NCBI GenBank assembly: GCA_020912385.1
Contig: CP087212.1
Span: 930,001 to 994,000, forward strand
DNA from: Neofusicoccum parvum
Taxonomy: Eukaryota > Ascomycota > Dothideomycetes > Botryosphaeriales > Botryosphaeriaceae
Direction of reading: 5' to 3'
Length of the DNA: 64,000 nt
A program made the position numbers and the translations under genes. Below are positions 34,908 through 44,329 of this stretch, piece by piece (position 1 is the stretch's first letter; every line of letters begins with the position of its first letter). The notes under the pieces are model-generated. The model searched no databases. It saw only the letters and a list, made by a program, of their open reading frames with translations, and was not told where the DNA came from.

Positions 34908-36074
34908 ATGCCATCTCTAGAGGACATTAATGCTCCAAATCAGATCAATACTGCCGGAGCTGCCGAAACGAAATCGACGGGCTCAGAAAGCGTCTCGACT
35001 GTCCCTAGTACACCGACAGCAAGCTCAACTTCTACCACAGAAAGTCCAAGTTCTATCACAGCAAGTCCAAGTTCTACGAATAATCCGACTTCGAACGGAC
35101 AAGTTTCAGTCGGTGCAGTCGCCGGGGCTGTCGTCGGCACAGCCGGGGCTGTCGCGCTGTTAACGTTTGCGATCACCTTCCTGCTGGCAAAACGACGTTT
35201 CTACAGGCCCCGGCGAAGCAGCCCCATTCCACTCGGGAAAGTCGTCAGCAACAGCAGTGATGAGGGCCGCCGTGACCCGGCGTACCAATGGGAGCGGCAC
35301 CTCCCTCAGTCATCAGATGACCAATCGGTGCGACTAGCAGTCCAGACGCTGCTGACACAGGCGGATCAGCACGTTGCGTACTTCTATCGCGACGAGTGCG
35401 AAGCCAGAGGTCGCGTGTCTCCTGAGCTTGAGCAGGCCATGCTGCATGTCCAGTCTCCGCATCTACCGGACCAGCTACCCGCACTCATGGCTCAGTCAAG
35501 GGAGCCAACTGTGCTAATCAAGCACTGCCTCGTCCATCTTATTCTGGATCCGGAGACCGTGCTCCCTCCTGCTTTAACCGCTCTTCCCCACTCTTTGGCT
35601 CACGCTCGTCGTTCTCCTGATAGCGTCAAAGGTATGGCCCGCAATGCGTCTCTGATACTTCAACAAGATCTTATTACTGACATACGGATAGGCTTTCCTC
35701 AACTCTTCTCTCGGTGGCGTGTACTGACCGCCTACCTCCAGCCTCCCCTTTCCGACGACCCGGAAGCCAGCGAACAGCGCCAACATGCGGTAGCCGTTGT
35801 AGCAAGCCAGTTTTCAGCCGCATTTGCTCCTTGGGAGGCGCGTTACTCCGAAGCTGAGCGACAGTCGCACTTGCTTGCCCTCTTTGATAGCGCGGCTGAG
35901 GTGGCGCTCTTGCTATTCCAGCAGCCGTCGACACTCGTCTTTGATTGGAAGGAGGAGCAGCCTGGTGGTAACGCCATTATGCTGCCGGCTTTGGTGAAGA
36001 CCACGGATCAGAACGGGAGCCCGTTACCAGAGGCGAAGAAAGTTGTTGAGCCAGCAATACTTGCGAGAGTTTGA
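34908..36074 (+). CDS. Ser/Thr-rich single-pass membrane protein
   Basis: Single exon, 388 residues. Residues 20-65 are almost entirely Ser, Thr, Pro and Asn, suited to O-mannosylation. A transmembrane helix follows at about 68-94 (GAVAGAVVGTAGAVALLTF then AITFLLA), with a basic stop-transfer patch KRRFYRPRR. There is no classical signal peptide, so the helix may act as a signal anchor. The long C-terminal part (about 130-375) is a hydrophilic helical domain I do not recognise. Layout recalls fungal wall-stress sensors (Mid2/WSC-like) in having a Ser/Thr-rich ectodomain and single span, but the cytosolic domain is unlike theirs. Confidence 0.7.
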   Translation: MPSLEDINAPNQINTAGAAETKSTGSESVSTVPSTPTASSTSTTESPSSITASPSSTNNPTSNGQVSVGAVAGAVVGTAGAVALLTFAITFLLAKRRFYRPRRSSPIPLGKVVSNSSDEGRRDPAYQWERHLPQSSDDQSVRLAVQTLLTQADQHVAYFYRDECEARGRVSPELEQAMLHVQSPHLPDQLPALMAQSREPTVLIKHCLVHLILDPETVLPPALTALPHSLAHARRSPDSVKGMARNASLILQQDLITDIRIGFPQLFSRWRVLTAYLQPPLSDDPEASEQRQHAVAVVASQFSAAFAPWEARYSEAERQSHLLALFDSAAEVALLLFQQPSTLVFDWKEEQPGGNAIMLPALVKTTDQNGSPLPEAKKVVEPAILARV

Positions 36075-36234
36075 GTGGATGGAGCCTTTTCTCCATAGAT
36101 CTTTTTTGTCTGTGGATTAATATTACCTTGATTCATGTTCATGGTTCTCATAATTAATGCCTGAGCTCATTGATCTTGTGATTTCGTCCTTTGTGATTCT
36201 CAATTATGTACAAGAAGAAACAACACTTCGAACT

Positions 36235-37488
36235 TTAACCTCCCGCGCGCTGGACAAGCCATGCCCTTCTCCGCGATCTTCCCTGTCCAAGGCTCGAGGA
36301 TGCTTCAGTCGCGGTACTTGCTGTCGTGTTTGTTCGACCCAAGCCATACGAATCAGAAGTCAGCGGGCTCTGAGGACCAGGGGCTCCAAACTCGAGCTGA
36401 GTCGGTGTTCGGCCCAAGCTGTACGAATCAGAAGGCGGCGGGCTTTGAGGACTAGCGAGCTGAAACTCGAGCTCGGTCGGTGTTTGACACCGTTCCACAG
36501 GCTCCCAGTCACTGCAGACATGAAGACCATCCATGGCTTCGGTTAAATCCATGGGCGACTGTACCAGCTGAGGTGTTTTGCACACTTGAAGACCATCTGC
36601 CCCGGGAAATGGCGTGCGGTGGACCTGGCTATTGAACTGCGCCGTAACATCAGGGAAGGGGAACGTTTCGGGATATGGCGCAACCCTCGGCCTTTCCGGA
36701 AACGGAAACGGGCTGGTGGTTGGGTATGGCGGGGTCTTCAGCTCGTCCGGGTAGAGCGGCGTCTTCAGCTCCTCCCGATATCCAGGGCTCATCGGCTCTC
36801 TCCGATACACCGGGCTTTGGGCACCGCCCCCGCCCAGTCCGACCGGATAGGCGGGAATCTGTGGCTCCTCTCGGTACATTGACCACCTCGATGTACCAAC
36901 ACTGGCATCGACCCCCAGTTCCGGCTTTGCTGGGATTCCAGATTCGCGCCGCCTGGGCCTGAGGCCGGGGCCCTGGCTCTCCTCGTATGATGGCGGTGCT
37001 GGTTTCGTTTCGGCAGGAGGCTGATAGCTCTGAGCTTGGTATGCAGAGCCATCGCGACTGCAAAGTGTTCCCATGGCAGTGTTAAGGCTCTGGCTCGCAA
37101 TGCCCAGACGGGCGAGACTCGCGCTGACGTTTGGAGAGTCGCGGAGGACGAAGAGCCCTCGCGTAGTCAGAGAGATTCTGCCCTTGGTCTTTATGTCAAC
37201 GCGCGCGGGCTCGATGAGCGATGCGACGCCCCTGACGGCTTTTTCGGTTGTGTCGAGCACCCCATCGATCCACCGCTTCTCGAAGGTGCTCAAGATCTTG
37301 GACTTGCGCCGTCGCAATGTTCGCGCGTACTCGAGGGTGGTGTTGATCTGCTCGCTGGTCTCCAGCAGATCTCTTGTCTGATCGCCGACCGCCTTGAGCT
37401 CGAAAAGCTTCTGTGTGACGCTGACCGACGAGTTGATGATTGCGCCAGCGGCACCGACGCCGCTGAGGCTAGAAAAAGGTTCCGCCAT
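36235..37488 (-). CDS. Helical N-terminal-domain protein with Pro-rich middle and tandem repeats
   Basis: Single exon, 417 residues. Residues 1-140 form a helical domain starting MAEPFSSLSGVGAAGAI, with the small hydrophobic start, then LFELKAVGDQTRDLLET, resembling the N-terminal domains seen on fungal STAND/NLR-like and HeLo-like proteins (resemblance by eye only). Residues 150-290 are Pro/Tyr-rich with repeated ELKTP-x-YP units. Near the end lie two adjacent 25-residue repeats, TPTELEFQLASPQSPP... and TPTQLEFGAPGPQSPL..., 17 of 25 identical. The end is basic (RSRRRAWLVQR). No nucleotide-binding domain follows, so it is a stand-alone protein. Function unknown. Confidence 0.7.
   Translation of the reverse strand: MAEPFSSLSGVGAAGAIINSSVSVTQKLFELKAVGDQTRDLLETSEQINTTLEYARTLRRRKSKILSTFEKRWIDGVLDTTEKAVRGVASLIEPARVDIKTKGRISLTTRGLFVLRDSPNVSASLARLGIASQSLNTAMGTLCSRDGSAYQAQSYQPPAETKPAPPSYEESQGPGLRPRRRESGIPAKPELGVDASVGTSRWSMYREEPQIPAYPVGLGGGGAQSPVYRREPMSPGYREELKTPLYPDELKTPPYPTTSPFPFPERPRVAPYPETFPFPDVTAQFNSQVHRTPFPGADGLQVCKTPQLVQSPMDLTEAMDGLHVCSDWEPVERCQTPTELEFQLASPQSPPPSDSYSLGRTPTQLEFGAPGPQSPLTSDSYGLGRTNTTASTATEASSSLGQGRSRRRAWLVQRAGG
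36334..36483 (-). repeat. Two tandem 75-bp coding repeats
   Basis: Units 36409-36483 and 36334-36408 on the minus strand, in frame and directly adjacent, each encoding 25 residues with 17 identical positions (shared TPT-LEF, PQSP, SDSY and LGR blocks). Confidence 0.85.
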
Positions 37489-38354
37489 CGTCGTGGAGGG
37501 TAGTGATGCTTTCGGAGGATTGGCTTACGCTGGCAAGCAGCCGAAGACACACGGGCGGTATTAATATCAAGGGGCCGTTGCTGGACACCCTGCAACCGCC
37601 CGACGACACGGCCTTGGCACTAGCTCGAACTTGGCTCCTGGATGACAGGCGCCGGCGGTTCTGGCGTACCACTCCCTTCACTTGACCCGCTAGCTGATTT
37701 AAGGCAGAAATATGTTCCGTTCACGTGCCTATCCGCTACTCCGCATTCCCCACAGCCTTCCCTCGCTAGCTTCAGCCGCACCCATTCAGCAAAACAGTGG
37801 GTACGTACCGAAACTCGTTATCCCACACAAGGCAATCGCCGTGTATGTCAACGAGATGAATCTCGCACAAGCAAACAGCAAATCTTTCATGCAGTAGGTC
37901 GAGACGAGCGCCTGGACCCTCTAAGTCCTCGAAGAGACCCCCGCAAACAGGCATCGATCGTTCTCGCCGAGGTGTTCAACCCTATTTACCTTTGAAAGCT
38001 TTGTGTCTGGGCCGATTCGGTGTCGTAGATTAGTAACTAGCCCCAAGGTATCCTCAACCAGAATTCGTGAGCAATCTTACTCTTTTGGAAGCTTCGATAA
38101 ACTGGAGGGCGCAAGGGATACCGATATGGCGCATTCGGCTCAGCCACCGCATGGCTTCCACAAGGTAGGTGCTTGTACCAGTCTTGAAACCATCTGTAGA
38201 AGACCAGACCATTGTTGACGGACTAAAAAACGTCGCGATAACAGCTTCTCTGCTTTCAGAAGACCACAGATATTCAGCCTCTGAACGTGTTGGAGCATAT
38301 AAAGAAGTCCGCCACGCATACCTAGGAAATCAGTTGTTCTTTACCTAAAGAAAA
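37489..38354. other. Intergenic between divergent genes
   Basis: A 61-codon open frame at 37712-37897 (plus) has a mitochondrial-presequence-like start (MFRSRAYPLLRI) but nothing else supports it. Otherwise no gene is seen. Confidence 0.45.
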
Positions 38355-39201
38355 ATGTCTGAGCTCAAGGCTGTGTTCGCCCTTCCCGATTATTCCCCTT
38401 CCGCGCAGGCAGCACCATCGTCTGGTCCCCAACCCACCGGCACTTCGCGAGCCTACGACTCTGACGGCTTTACTCCGAGACCAACGACTGCTCCCAAGAA
38501 ATCTCTCCTTAAAAGACAACAAAATGAAATATGCGGCTACTTCGACAACAGCTCGGACGACGCAAACGCTTTCTCCTGCTCCACCGGAGATAGCTGCTAC
38601 TATAATTCGCGTCTCGATTGGTGGGGCTGCTGTTCTGACAGTAACGAATGTACCAGTTTCGAGTACACGGGTTGCTACAATTACACCAACCGAAGCTACT
38701 GCACTGGTACCTGCACTACCGAGGCCAGGGTTTGGTATGTCAATCGCTATTCAAACAGAGCTTCGACTTACATTGTTTCCGTACAGCTCCTCTGCTTCAC
38801 CCTCCTGCATGGCTGCAGTATTCCACGGTACCGACTGTGAAGACACCGTGAGGTACACCAACTACGTGTGCTATACAGAGGCGACAACTCTTCATATCTA
38901 CCCATCCGTTGATAGTTACTGTGACGGCTCAGGCGCCACAGCTACTGCTTCTTCCGTCTCTTCTGCTTCCTCCGTAAGCAAAAGTACAGCGACCGGTGAT
39001 ACCAGCACTACCAGGTCTACAGACACGCCTACGGGAACCTCCAGTCCTGTTCCGAAACCCTCTCATACTGGAGCTATCGCTGGTGGAGTCGTAGGTGGTA
39101 TTGCAGGGCTCGCAATTCTGGCCGGAACTGGAGTTTTTTGTCTGAAGCGGCGTAAGCGTAGGCAGAGAGAGAGGGCTGTGCCGGAAATGACAACTCATTG
39201 A
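38355..39201 (+). CDS. Cys-rich single-pass membrane protein
   Basis: Exons 38355-38734 and 38787-39201; 264 residues. The 52-bp intron (donor GTATGT, acceptor TACAG) joins EARV and CSSASPSC. Residues about 58-185 are dense in Cys, Tyr and Asn (ICGYFDNSS, WWGCCSDSNECTSF, TGCYNYTNRSYC), typical of the ectodomains of fungal single-span proteins with a GFxGG-like Cys-rich head. A Ser/Thr linker follows, then a Gly-rich transmembrane helix (GAIAGGVVGGIAGLAILAG) and basic tail KRRKRRQRER. Odd: no signal peptide is visible in the first 40 residues, so an upstream exon may be missing or the helix acts as anchor. A LINE sits about 50 bp after the stop codon. Confidence 0.75.
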
Positions 39202-39240
39202 TAGATGAAACTACGGTTAAACGCTCTTTTTCGGTGTTTA

Positions 39241-39252
39241 TATGTTGTTCTT
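39241..39252. repeat. Target-site duplication of the LINE, left copy
   Basis: TATGTTGTTCTT, identical to 44330-44341, directly before the LINE. Confidence 0.85.
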
Positions 39253-39258
39253 GAAAAC

Positions 39259-40755
39259 ATGAACATACCAAAAATCCGACCTCAAGCTACGGCTACGGAA
39301 GAAACCCCTAGGGGCTCTTCCAGGCCTCAAAACCCTAGCAACACCCTTCCCAGCAGCTGCAGCAACGTGGTGGTTGGAATTGAGACTATGGAAAGGGCTG
39401 AACAACCCCTCCCAGTACCCACCTCTACCCGCCCCCAGCAGACACCTAAAAGCCTGCAGCGTGGCCAAATCAGCGTAGAATATGTCCAGAGAGCTGCCAC
39501 AACAGCAGATGCCATCCTACAAGCCCTCCAGACAATTGCTGGTAGACCTTCAGCCCTCAACAGCCAGATAAAAAATTTTCTCGGCGCCGCCAAGGAAATC
39601 TTCCAGGACCACATTACCCTCCGCCAGGAGGCAGCAGCCAAGGAACCAAACCTGAAGGATATCCTAAGGGAAGTCAAGCAGGTCCAGAAAACAGTCAGCC
39701 GTATCCAGGCAGCGCCTACACCAACTAGCCCAAGCTGGGCACACATCGCAGCCCAAACAGCCCCAAAGCCTCCCACCCCGCCCACCACCACAGAAATCAC
39801 CCTCCACCTTCCAGATGAAGCAAACAGACAGGAAGTAGCAAATCTCCCAAACGAAGCCATCATTCAAAAGATCCAGGCAGGAAAAGGCCTAGCCTGTAAA
39901 AGGGTACTCGCTGCTAGAAAGCTCCCTAGTGGGGATATCAGGATCTTTGTTCCGGACACACAAACAAGGACAGCCCTTCTCCAGGACCAGGAGTGGACCA
40001 CTGGACTCGGAAACGAGGTCCGCCCAAATCAACAACTATACTCAGTACTGGTCCACAACGTCCCTGTCAAGGGAATTAACACCACGGATCCCCAGGCCAC
40101 CAAGGCCCTACAGGAGCAAAACCTGGTCTTGCATCCAGGACTGCACATTAGCAAGCTAGCCTGGCTGAAGAAGAAGCTCCCAGAAGGGAAAACACACTCC
40201 GCAATCATCCTCAGTACCATAGACCCTGAGATAGCCAACCAGATTATAGCTAAAGGACTAATCTGCAACTTTGCCCTACACACAGCAGAGTACTATAGTG
40301 CGAACTTCACAGTAACCCAATGCTTCAAGTGCCAGGCATATGGCCACATTGCCACCCACTGTAGGAAAGAACAAAAGTGCGGTCAGTGTGCAGGCAGCCA
40401 CGATACAAGAGAGTGCGGAAAGGAGAAAACGCAGTGTGCAAACTGCTCCCAAAAACATACAGCCTGGAGTAACCTATGCTCAGCGCGCAAGGCCCACCAG
40501 GCTAGAGCAACTCAAGCTCGACTGGCCGCGCCAGGAAACTACAGGGAACAACCCCAAGCAGCCCAAAAGCCAACACAGAATGGATGGACCCTGGTAGGGT
40601 CCCGGAAGAGAATAAGGGAAGAGGAACCCAGGAGAAGAAAGCCAGGGCTTAACAGCTCCCAACACGCAGCCGAGGTCGAGAACCAGGAAGACCCCCACAT
40701 ACAGGTGGAAATACCTACCACTCTACAGGCAGACACAGAGATGGAAGGAAACTAA
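39259..40755 (+). CDS. LINE ORF1: gag-like RNA-binding protein
   Basis: 498 residues from the ATG at 39259; the frame continues open leftwards through the duplication to an ATG at 39205 in host DNA. Residues about 60-160 form a charged helical region, probably a coiled coil for multimerisation. The C-terminal third has three zinc-knuckle-like clusters: CFKCQAYGHIATHC (classic C-x2-C-x4-H-x4-C), CGQCAGSHDTREC and CANCSQKHTAWSNLC. The product should coat the element RNA. The stop codon TAA shares its last A with the ORF2 ATG. Because the element is 5' truncated, the native N-terminus may be longer. Confidence 0.88.
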   Translation: MNIPKIRPQATATEETPRGSSRPQNPSNTLPSSCSNVVVGIETMERAEQPLPVPTSTRPQQTPKSLQRGQISVEYVQRAATTADAILQALQTIAGRPSALNSQIKNFLGAAKEIFQDHITLRQEAAAKEPNLKDILREVKQVQKTVSRIQAAPTPTSPSWAHIAAQTAPKPPTPPTTTEITLHLPDEANRQEVANLPNEAIIQKIQAGKGLACKRVLAARKLPSGDIRIFVPDTQTRTALLQDQEWTTGLGNEVRPNQQLYSVLVHNVPVKGINTTDPQATKALQEQNLVLHPGLHISKLAWLKKKLPEGKTHSAIILSTIDPEIANQIIAKGLICNFALHTAEYYSANFTVTQCFKCQAYGHIATHCRKEQKCGQCAGSHDTRECGKEKTQCANCSQKHTAWSNLCSARKAHQARATQARLAAPGNYREQPQAAQKPTQNGWTLVGSRKRIREEEPRRRKPGLNSSQHAAEVENQEDPHIQVEIPTTLQADTEMEGN

Positions 40756-43700
40756 TGATAAACACAAGCTACCTCTCGATTTTACAGTACAACGTAAATA
40801 AAAGTGCAAAGGGGGTAATGCTCCCACTCTTTCAGGATATCAGTCCAACAGCCCACCACATCCTCGCAATCCAGGAGCCATGGAGGAACCCAAGGACAAA
40901 AACAACAGTAAAACACCCGGCCTACCACACAATCTTCCCCCAGGAAGGAATAGCAAGGACCTGCTTCTTCGTAAGCAAGGCCATTGCCGTAGAATCTTGG
41001 CAGACGACAATCCACTCTCCAGACCTCATTACCCTCTCCCTTACCACTGCAACCAACGTTATCCACATCCATAACTACTACAACCCTCCCTCTACCCACA
41101 CAAGCACGGAACTAGGGACCCTATCTATTCTGCCAAGAGCCCTTGCTATGCAGGGGCAACATATCCTTCTCGGAGACTTTAATCTCCACCACCCCCTCTG
41201 GGGAGGTATTACCTCCCCTACACACTATACTCTTGCGAATCACCTAATCGAAACTGCAACTGCAGTAAACCTAAACCTAGCCCTCCCAAGAGGCACTATC
41301 ACCAGAAGAAGAGGTAATAGTGAAAGCACTCTAGATCTCATCTTCACTTCCCAGTGGATAGAGGAAAGAATTATAAACTGTGGAGTTAGCTATGAACTAG
41401 AGTCATCATCTGACCACCTACCTATTCTCACAACACTCGACGTCACCCCAACACCTACACTCCCCCAAACTCCAAGACCTCAATGGAAAAAAGCGGACTG
41501 GAAGAAGGTAAACATAACACTCCAGATGAAGCTTAGGAGCATCAGAACAAGCCAACCAAGCACTGAGATAGAGCTAGACGCCGCCGTCGAACAGATACAG
41601 AAGGCCATTCAGGACACCATCCAGGAAACCATCCCAGCTGCAAAACCCTCACCCTGGGCATCTATCCAGTGGACAAAAGAGTGCTCAGAGCTAGTCCACC
41701 AGGCTAGAGCAGCTAGAAGAAAATGGACCAATACAGGAAAGGAGGAAGATTGGATTGCGTATCAAACTACCGTCAACAGAAAGAAAAGACAAATTAGAAG
41801 AGACAGAACAAAAGCATGGCGAAGAACAGTAGCAGAAATTACCGCCGACCCCTCAGCAATCTGGAAACTGGCGAAGTGGGCCAGAACTAAAGCACTAGAA
41901 CCATCAACCCCGCCGCAATTCCCACCTCTACAAGGGACAGACCAGGTCCTGCGTTATGACAACCCCTCCAAGGTAGAAATCCTCGTAAACCAGTTCTTCC
42001 CTCCTCCTGAAGCCGCCGATCTCTCCGATATCAATGGAACCATCTATCCAGAACCGGTAGAAATAGTCCAGGATCTCACCCAGGAACAAATCCTTAATGC
42101 CATCAAGCGGCTTCCCCCCGATAAGGCGCCAGGCCCAGACAAAATAGTTAATAGATTCCTAAAACAGTGTGCGCACACACTAGTAAAGCCCCTCACCAAC
42201 GTATTCCAGGGATGCCTCACACTCTCCTACCACCCTAGACAGTTCAAGTGCTCAACCACAGTTGTCCTAAAGAAGCCACAAAGAGAAGACTACACCAAAG
42301 CTAAGGCATATAGACCAATTGCCCTACTCAACACGCTTGGCAAACTACTTGAGAAAATCGTAGCGGATAGGATCTCCCAGGCAACTGAGATGTATAGCCT
42401 ACTCCCTGACCTACAAATGGGTGCAAGAAGAAACAGATCTGCTGTAGTAGCACTTAACCTCCTAACGGAACAAATCCATACAGTCTGGGCACAGGACCAA
42501 AGACTGGTGGCTTCAGTACTTAGCCTGGACATAACCGGGGCATACGACCGGGTCTCCCACAAGAGGCTCCTCCACAATATTAGAATGGCAAGGCTACCAG
42601 TCTGGATAGAGAGATTCACCCGCTCCTTTCTACAGAACCGCACCACACAATTATCCTTTGGAGACTTTACCAGCCCGCCAATTAAAACCTCAAATGGTAT
42701 CCCACAAGGATCCTCATTATCTCCAATTCTCTACCTCTTCTTCGCCTCCAACCTTCTTACCAAGCTACGCAGGGGCAGCACATTTCCCCTAGGATTCGTT
42801 GATGACACCAACATCCTTACATTTAGTAGATCCACAGAGCAAAACTGCAGAACGCTAGAGGAAGCGAATAAAACATGCATACAATGGGCGGCAACCCACG
42901 GATCAACATTTGCACCCGACAAGTACCACCTTACTCACTTCACAAGAAGGCCAAAGAAATTCAATATGAATGCAAAAATCCGCATCCCAGGATTTGGAGG
43001 AAAACCGGAACCAACAGTAAAGATCCTAGGAATTCACGTAGACAGCAAACTACGATGGGGACCCCACATAAAGGAAACTGCCACAAAGGCTGCTAAACAG
43101 TATACCTCTCTATCCAGGCTTGCAGCATCCACCTGGGGGGCCTCTTTCGCGAAAGCTCGACATATCTACACAGCAGTAGTCAGGCCAGTCCTCACCTACG
43201 GCTGTGGGGTGTGGCATACCCCAGAGGGAACCCCAGGATGGCGTAAAACGGCAAGCAAACCACTAGAAAAGATCCAGAACACGTGCCTCCGCAACATCTC
43301 TGGAGCGTATAAATCCACCAACACCAAAGTCCTAGAACATGAAACAGGAATCCCCCCTCTCCCACTATATCTGGATGAACTTGCCCTCACCCAGGCACTC
43401 CGCGCCAAGGAGAATCCGGTAGCTAAAGTAACAGAGAGGACATGCCAGGACATCAAGGACATAGCCAAAGCGGTGCTAAAGGCTAAGGGCGCAGCTGGCC
43501 CAGCCAGGAGAGTACGACTTCACAAGAGAATCAACTCCCTTATAGAAAGCAGCAAACCCAACACCAGGAAGCTCCCTGAGAAAGCCAGAATCCACATGGC
43601 ATTTAAGGAAATATGGAGGGAGCAATGGACCACGCATATCAATCAAGAAAGAAGAAACAAGCCAGTAGCCCTGAACACGGATTGGACCCCAAGGCTTAGA

Positions 43701-44111
43701 GACCTACACAAGGAGCTATCTAAACCACTCAGCACAATCGCCATCCTACTACGTACAGAGAATATTGGACTGGAGGACTTTCTCTTCAGACGCAAGGTAC
43801 CGGGACACCCCAGCCCAGCCTGCCCGTGTGGGTGGCAGAGGCAGACCCCAAAGCACATCCTTCTCTTCTGCCACCACTTCCAGCAGGGAAGGGCACAAAT
43901 GCTACAAGAGGCGGGAACTACAGACTACCACTCCCTCCTCTCCACAAAGAAGGGGATTAAGGCAGCGACAGTATGGTTCCTGCGCACGGGGCTTCTAAAC
44001 CAGTTCAGCCTAGCCAGGGAAATGTTCCAGGAGGACCACCAGGAGGATCACCAGGAAGACCATCAGGAGGACCACCAGGAGGACTACCAGGAGGACTGGT
44101 ACGAAGACTGA
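40755..44111 (+). CDS. LINE ORF2: AP-endonuclease/reverse transcriptase
   Basis: 1118 residues. An APE-type endonuclease occupies about residues 1-230, with catalytic landmarks QYNVNKS, QEPW, LGDFNLHHPLWGG and SDHLPI. The reverse transcriptase (about 430-720) shows AYRPIALLNTLGKLLEK, the Asp of SLDITGAYDRVSH, NGIPQGSSLSPIL, and the active-site box F681-V-D-D in FVDDTNIL (Phe instead of the common Tyr/Ala-Asp-Asp pattern, seen in this clade). A C-terminal Cys/His cluster CPCGWQRQTPKHILLFC follows. No RNase H domain is present. The end carries repeated QEDH units. All catalytic residues seen; no stop or frameshift. Translation probably depends on reinitiation after ORF1. Confidence 0.92.
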   Translation: MINTSYLSILQYNVNKSAKGVMLPLFQDISPTAHHILAIQEPWRNPRTKTTVKHPAYHTIFPQEGIARTCFFVSKAIAVESWQTTIHSPDLITLSLTTATNVIHIHNYYNPPSTHTSTELGTLSILPRALAMQGQHILLGDFNLHHPLWGGITSPTHYTLANHLIETATAVNLNLALPRGTITRRRGNSESTLDLIFTSQWIEERIINCGVSYELESSSDHLPILTTLDVTPTPTLPQTPRPQWKKADWKKVNITLQMKLRSIRTSQPSTEIELDAAVEQIQKAIQDTIQETIPAAKPSPWASIQWTKECSELVHQARAARRKWTNTGKEEDWIAYQTTVNRKKRQIRRDRTKAWRRTVAEITADPSAIWKLAKWARTKALEPSTPPQFPPLQGTDQVLRYDNPSKVEILVNQFFPPPEAADLSDINGTIYPEPVEIVQDLTQEQILNAIKRLPPDKAPGPDKIVNRFLKQCAHTLVKPLTNVFQGCLTLSYHPRQFKCSTTVVLKKPQREDYTKAKAYRPIALLNTLGKLLEKIVADRISQATEMYSLLPDLQMGARRNRSAVVALNLLTEQIHTVWAQDQRLVASVLSLDITGAYDRVSHKRLLHNIRMARLPVWIERFTRSFLQNRTTQLSFGDFTSPPIKTSNGIPQGSSLSPILYLFFASNLLTKLRRGSTFPLGFVDDTNILTFSRSTEQNCRTLEEANKTCIQWAATHGSTFAPDKYHLTHFTRRPKKFNMNAKIRIPGFGGKPEPTVKILGIHVDSKLRWGPHIKETATKAAKQYTSLSRLAASTWGASFAKARHIYTAVVRPVLTYGCGVWHTPEGTPGWRKTASKPLEKIQNTCLRNISGAYKSTNTKVLEHETGIPPLPLYLDELALTQALRAKENPVAKVTERTCQDIKDIAKAVLKAKGAAGPARRVRLHKRINSLIESSKPNTRKLPEKARIHMAFKEIWREQWTTHINQERRNKPVALNTDWTPRLRDLHKELSKPLSTIAILLRTENIGLEDFLFRRKVPGHPSPACPCGWQRQTPKHILLFCHHFQQGRAQMLQEAGTTDYHSLLSTKKGIKAATVWFLRTGLLNQFSLAREMFQEDHQEDHQEDHQEDHQEDYQEDWYED
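44026..44100 (+). repeat. 12-bp coding repeat (QEDH)n at the ORF2 end
   Basis: Five to six imperfect tandem 12-bp units of the type CAGGAGGACCAC encode QEDH/QEDY repeats at the extreme C-terminus of ORF2. Confidence 0.8.
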
Positions 44112-44329
44112 AAGGGTACACTAGCGATTGAATGAAGGGCTGCCACAGCAGCCACTACTGGTAAACAGGAAAAACGGAATAAGGAGAGGAAGACATACCT
44201 GAGTAGAGAGGAGGGGTTTTTGCCTGGTGAACATGGTTTTCCCCCTCATGTAAAATAATTGCAGATAGCCAGCCCCGCATGGACCCGTAAGGGAGCTATA
44301 TCGGGAAGAAATGAATTTATCTATCTATC
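44112..44329 (+). other. LINE 3' UTR and TATC tail
   Basis: Non-coding 3' part of the element, ending in three to four TATC units that immediately precede the right duplication. Confidence 0.75.

Larger units (their letters stand above)
39253..44329 (+). mobile_element. LINE retrotransposon, Tad1-like (non-LTR), both ORFs open
   Basis: A 5.08-kb element with a gag-like ORF1 and an endonuclease/reverse-transcriptase ORF2 overlapping at TAATG. It ends in a short tail of TATC repeats rather than poly(A), and is bracketed by a perfect 12-bp duplication. The 5' end lies only 6 nt before the first ATG, so the 5' UTR and perhaps the first codons of ORF1 are missing (5' truncation is normal for LINEs). 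There is no RNase H domain. The absence of stops and the perfect duplication indicate a recent, un-RIPped insertion. Orientation is the same as the host gene upstream. Confidence 0.92.

Noticed and set aside
37712..37897. 61-codon frame with a presequence-like N-terminus
   Set aside because: Short, isolated, and without homology or splice evidence; described only within the intergenic entry.
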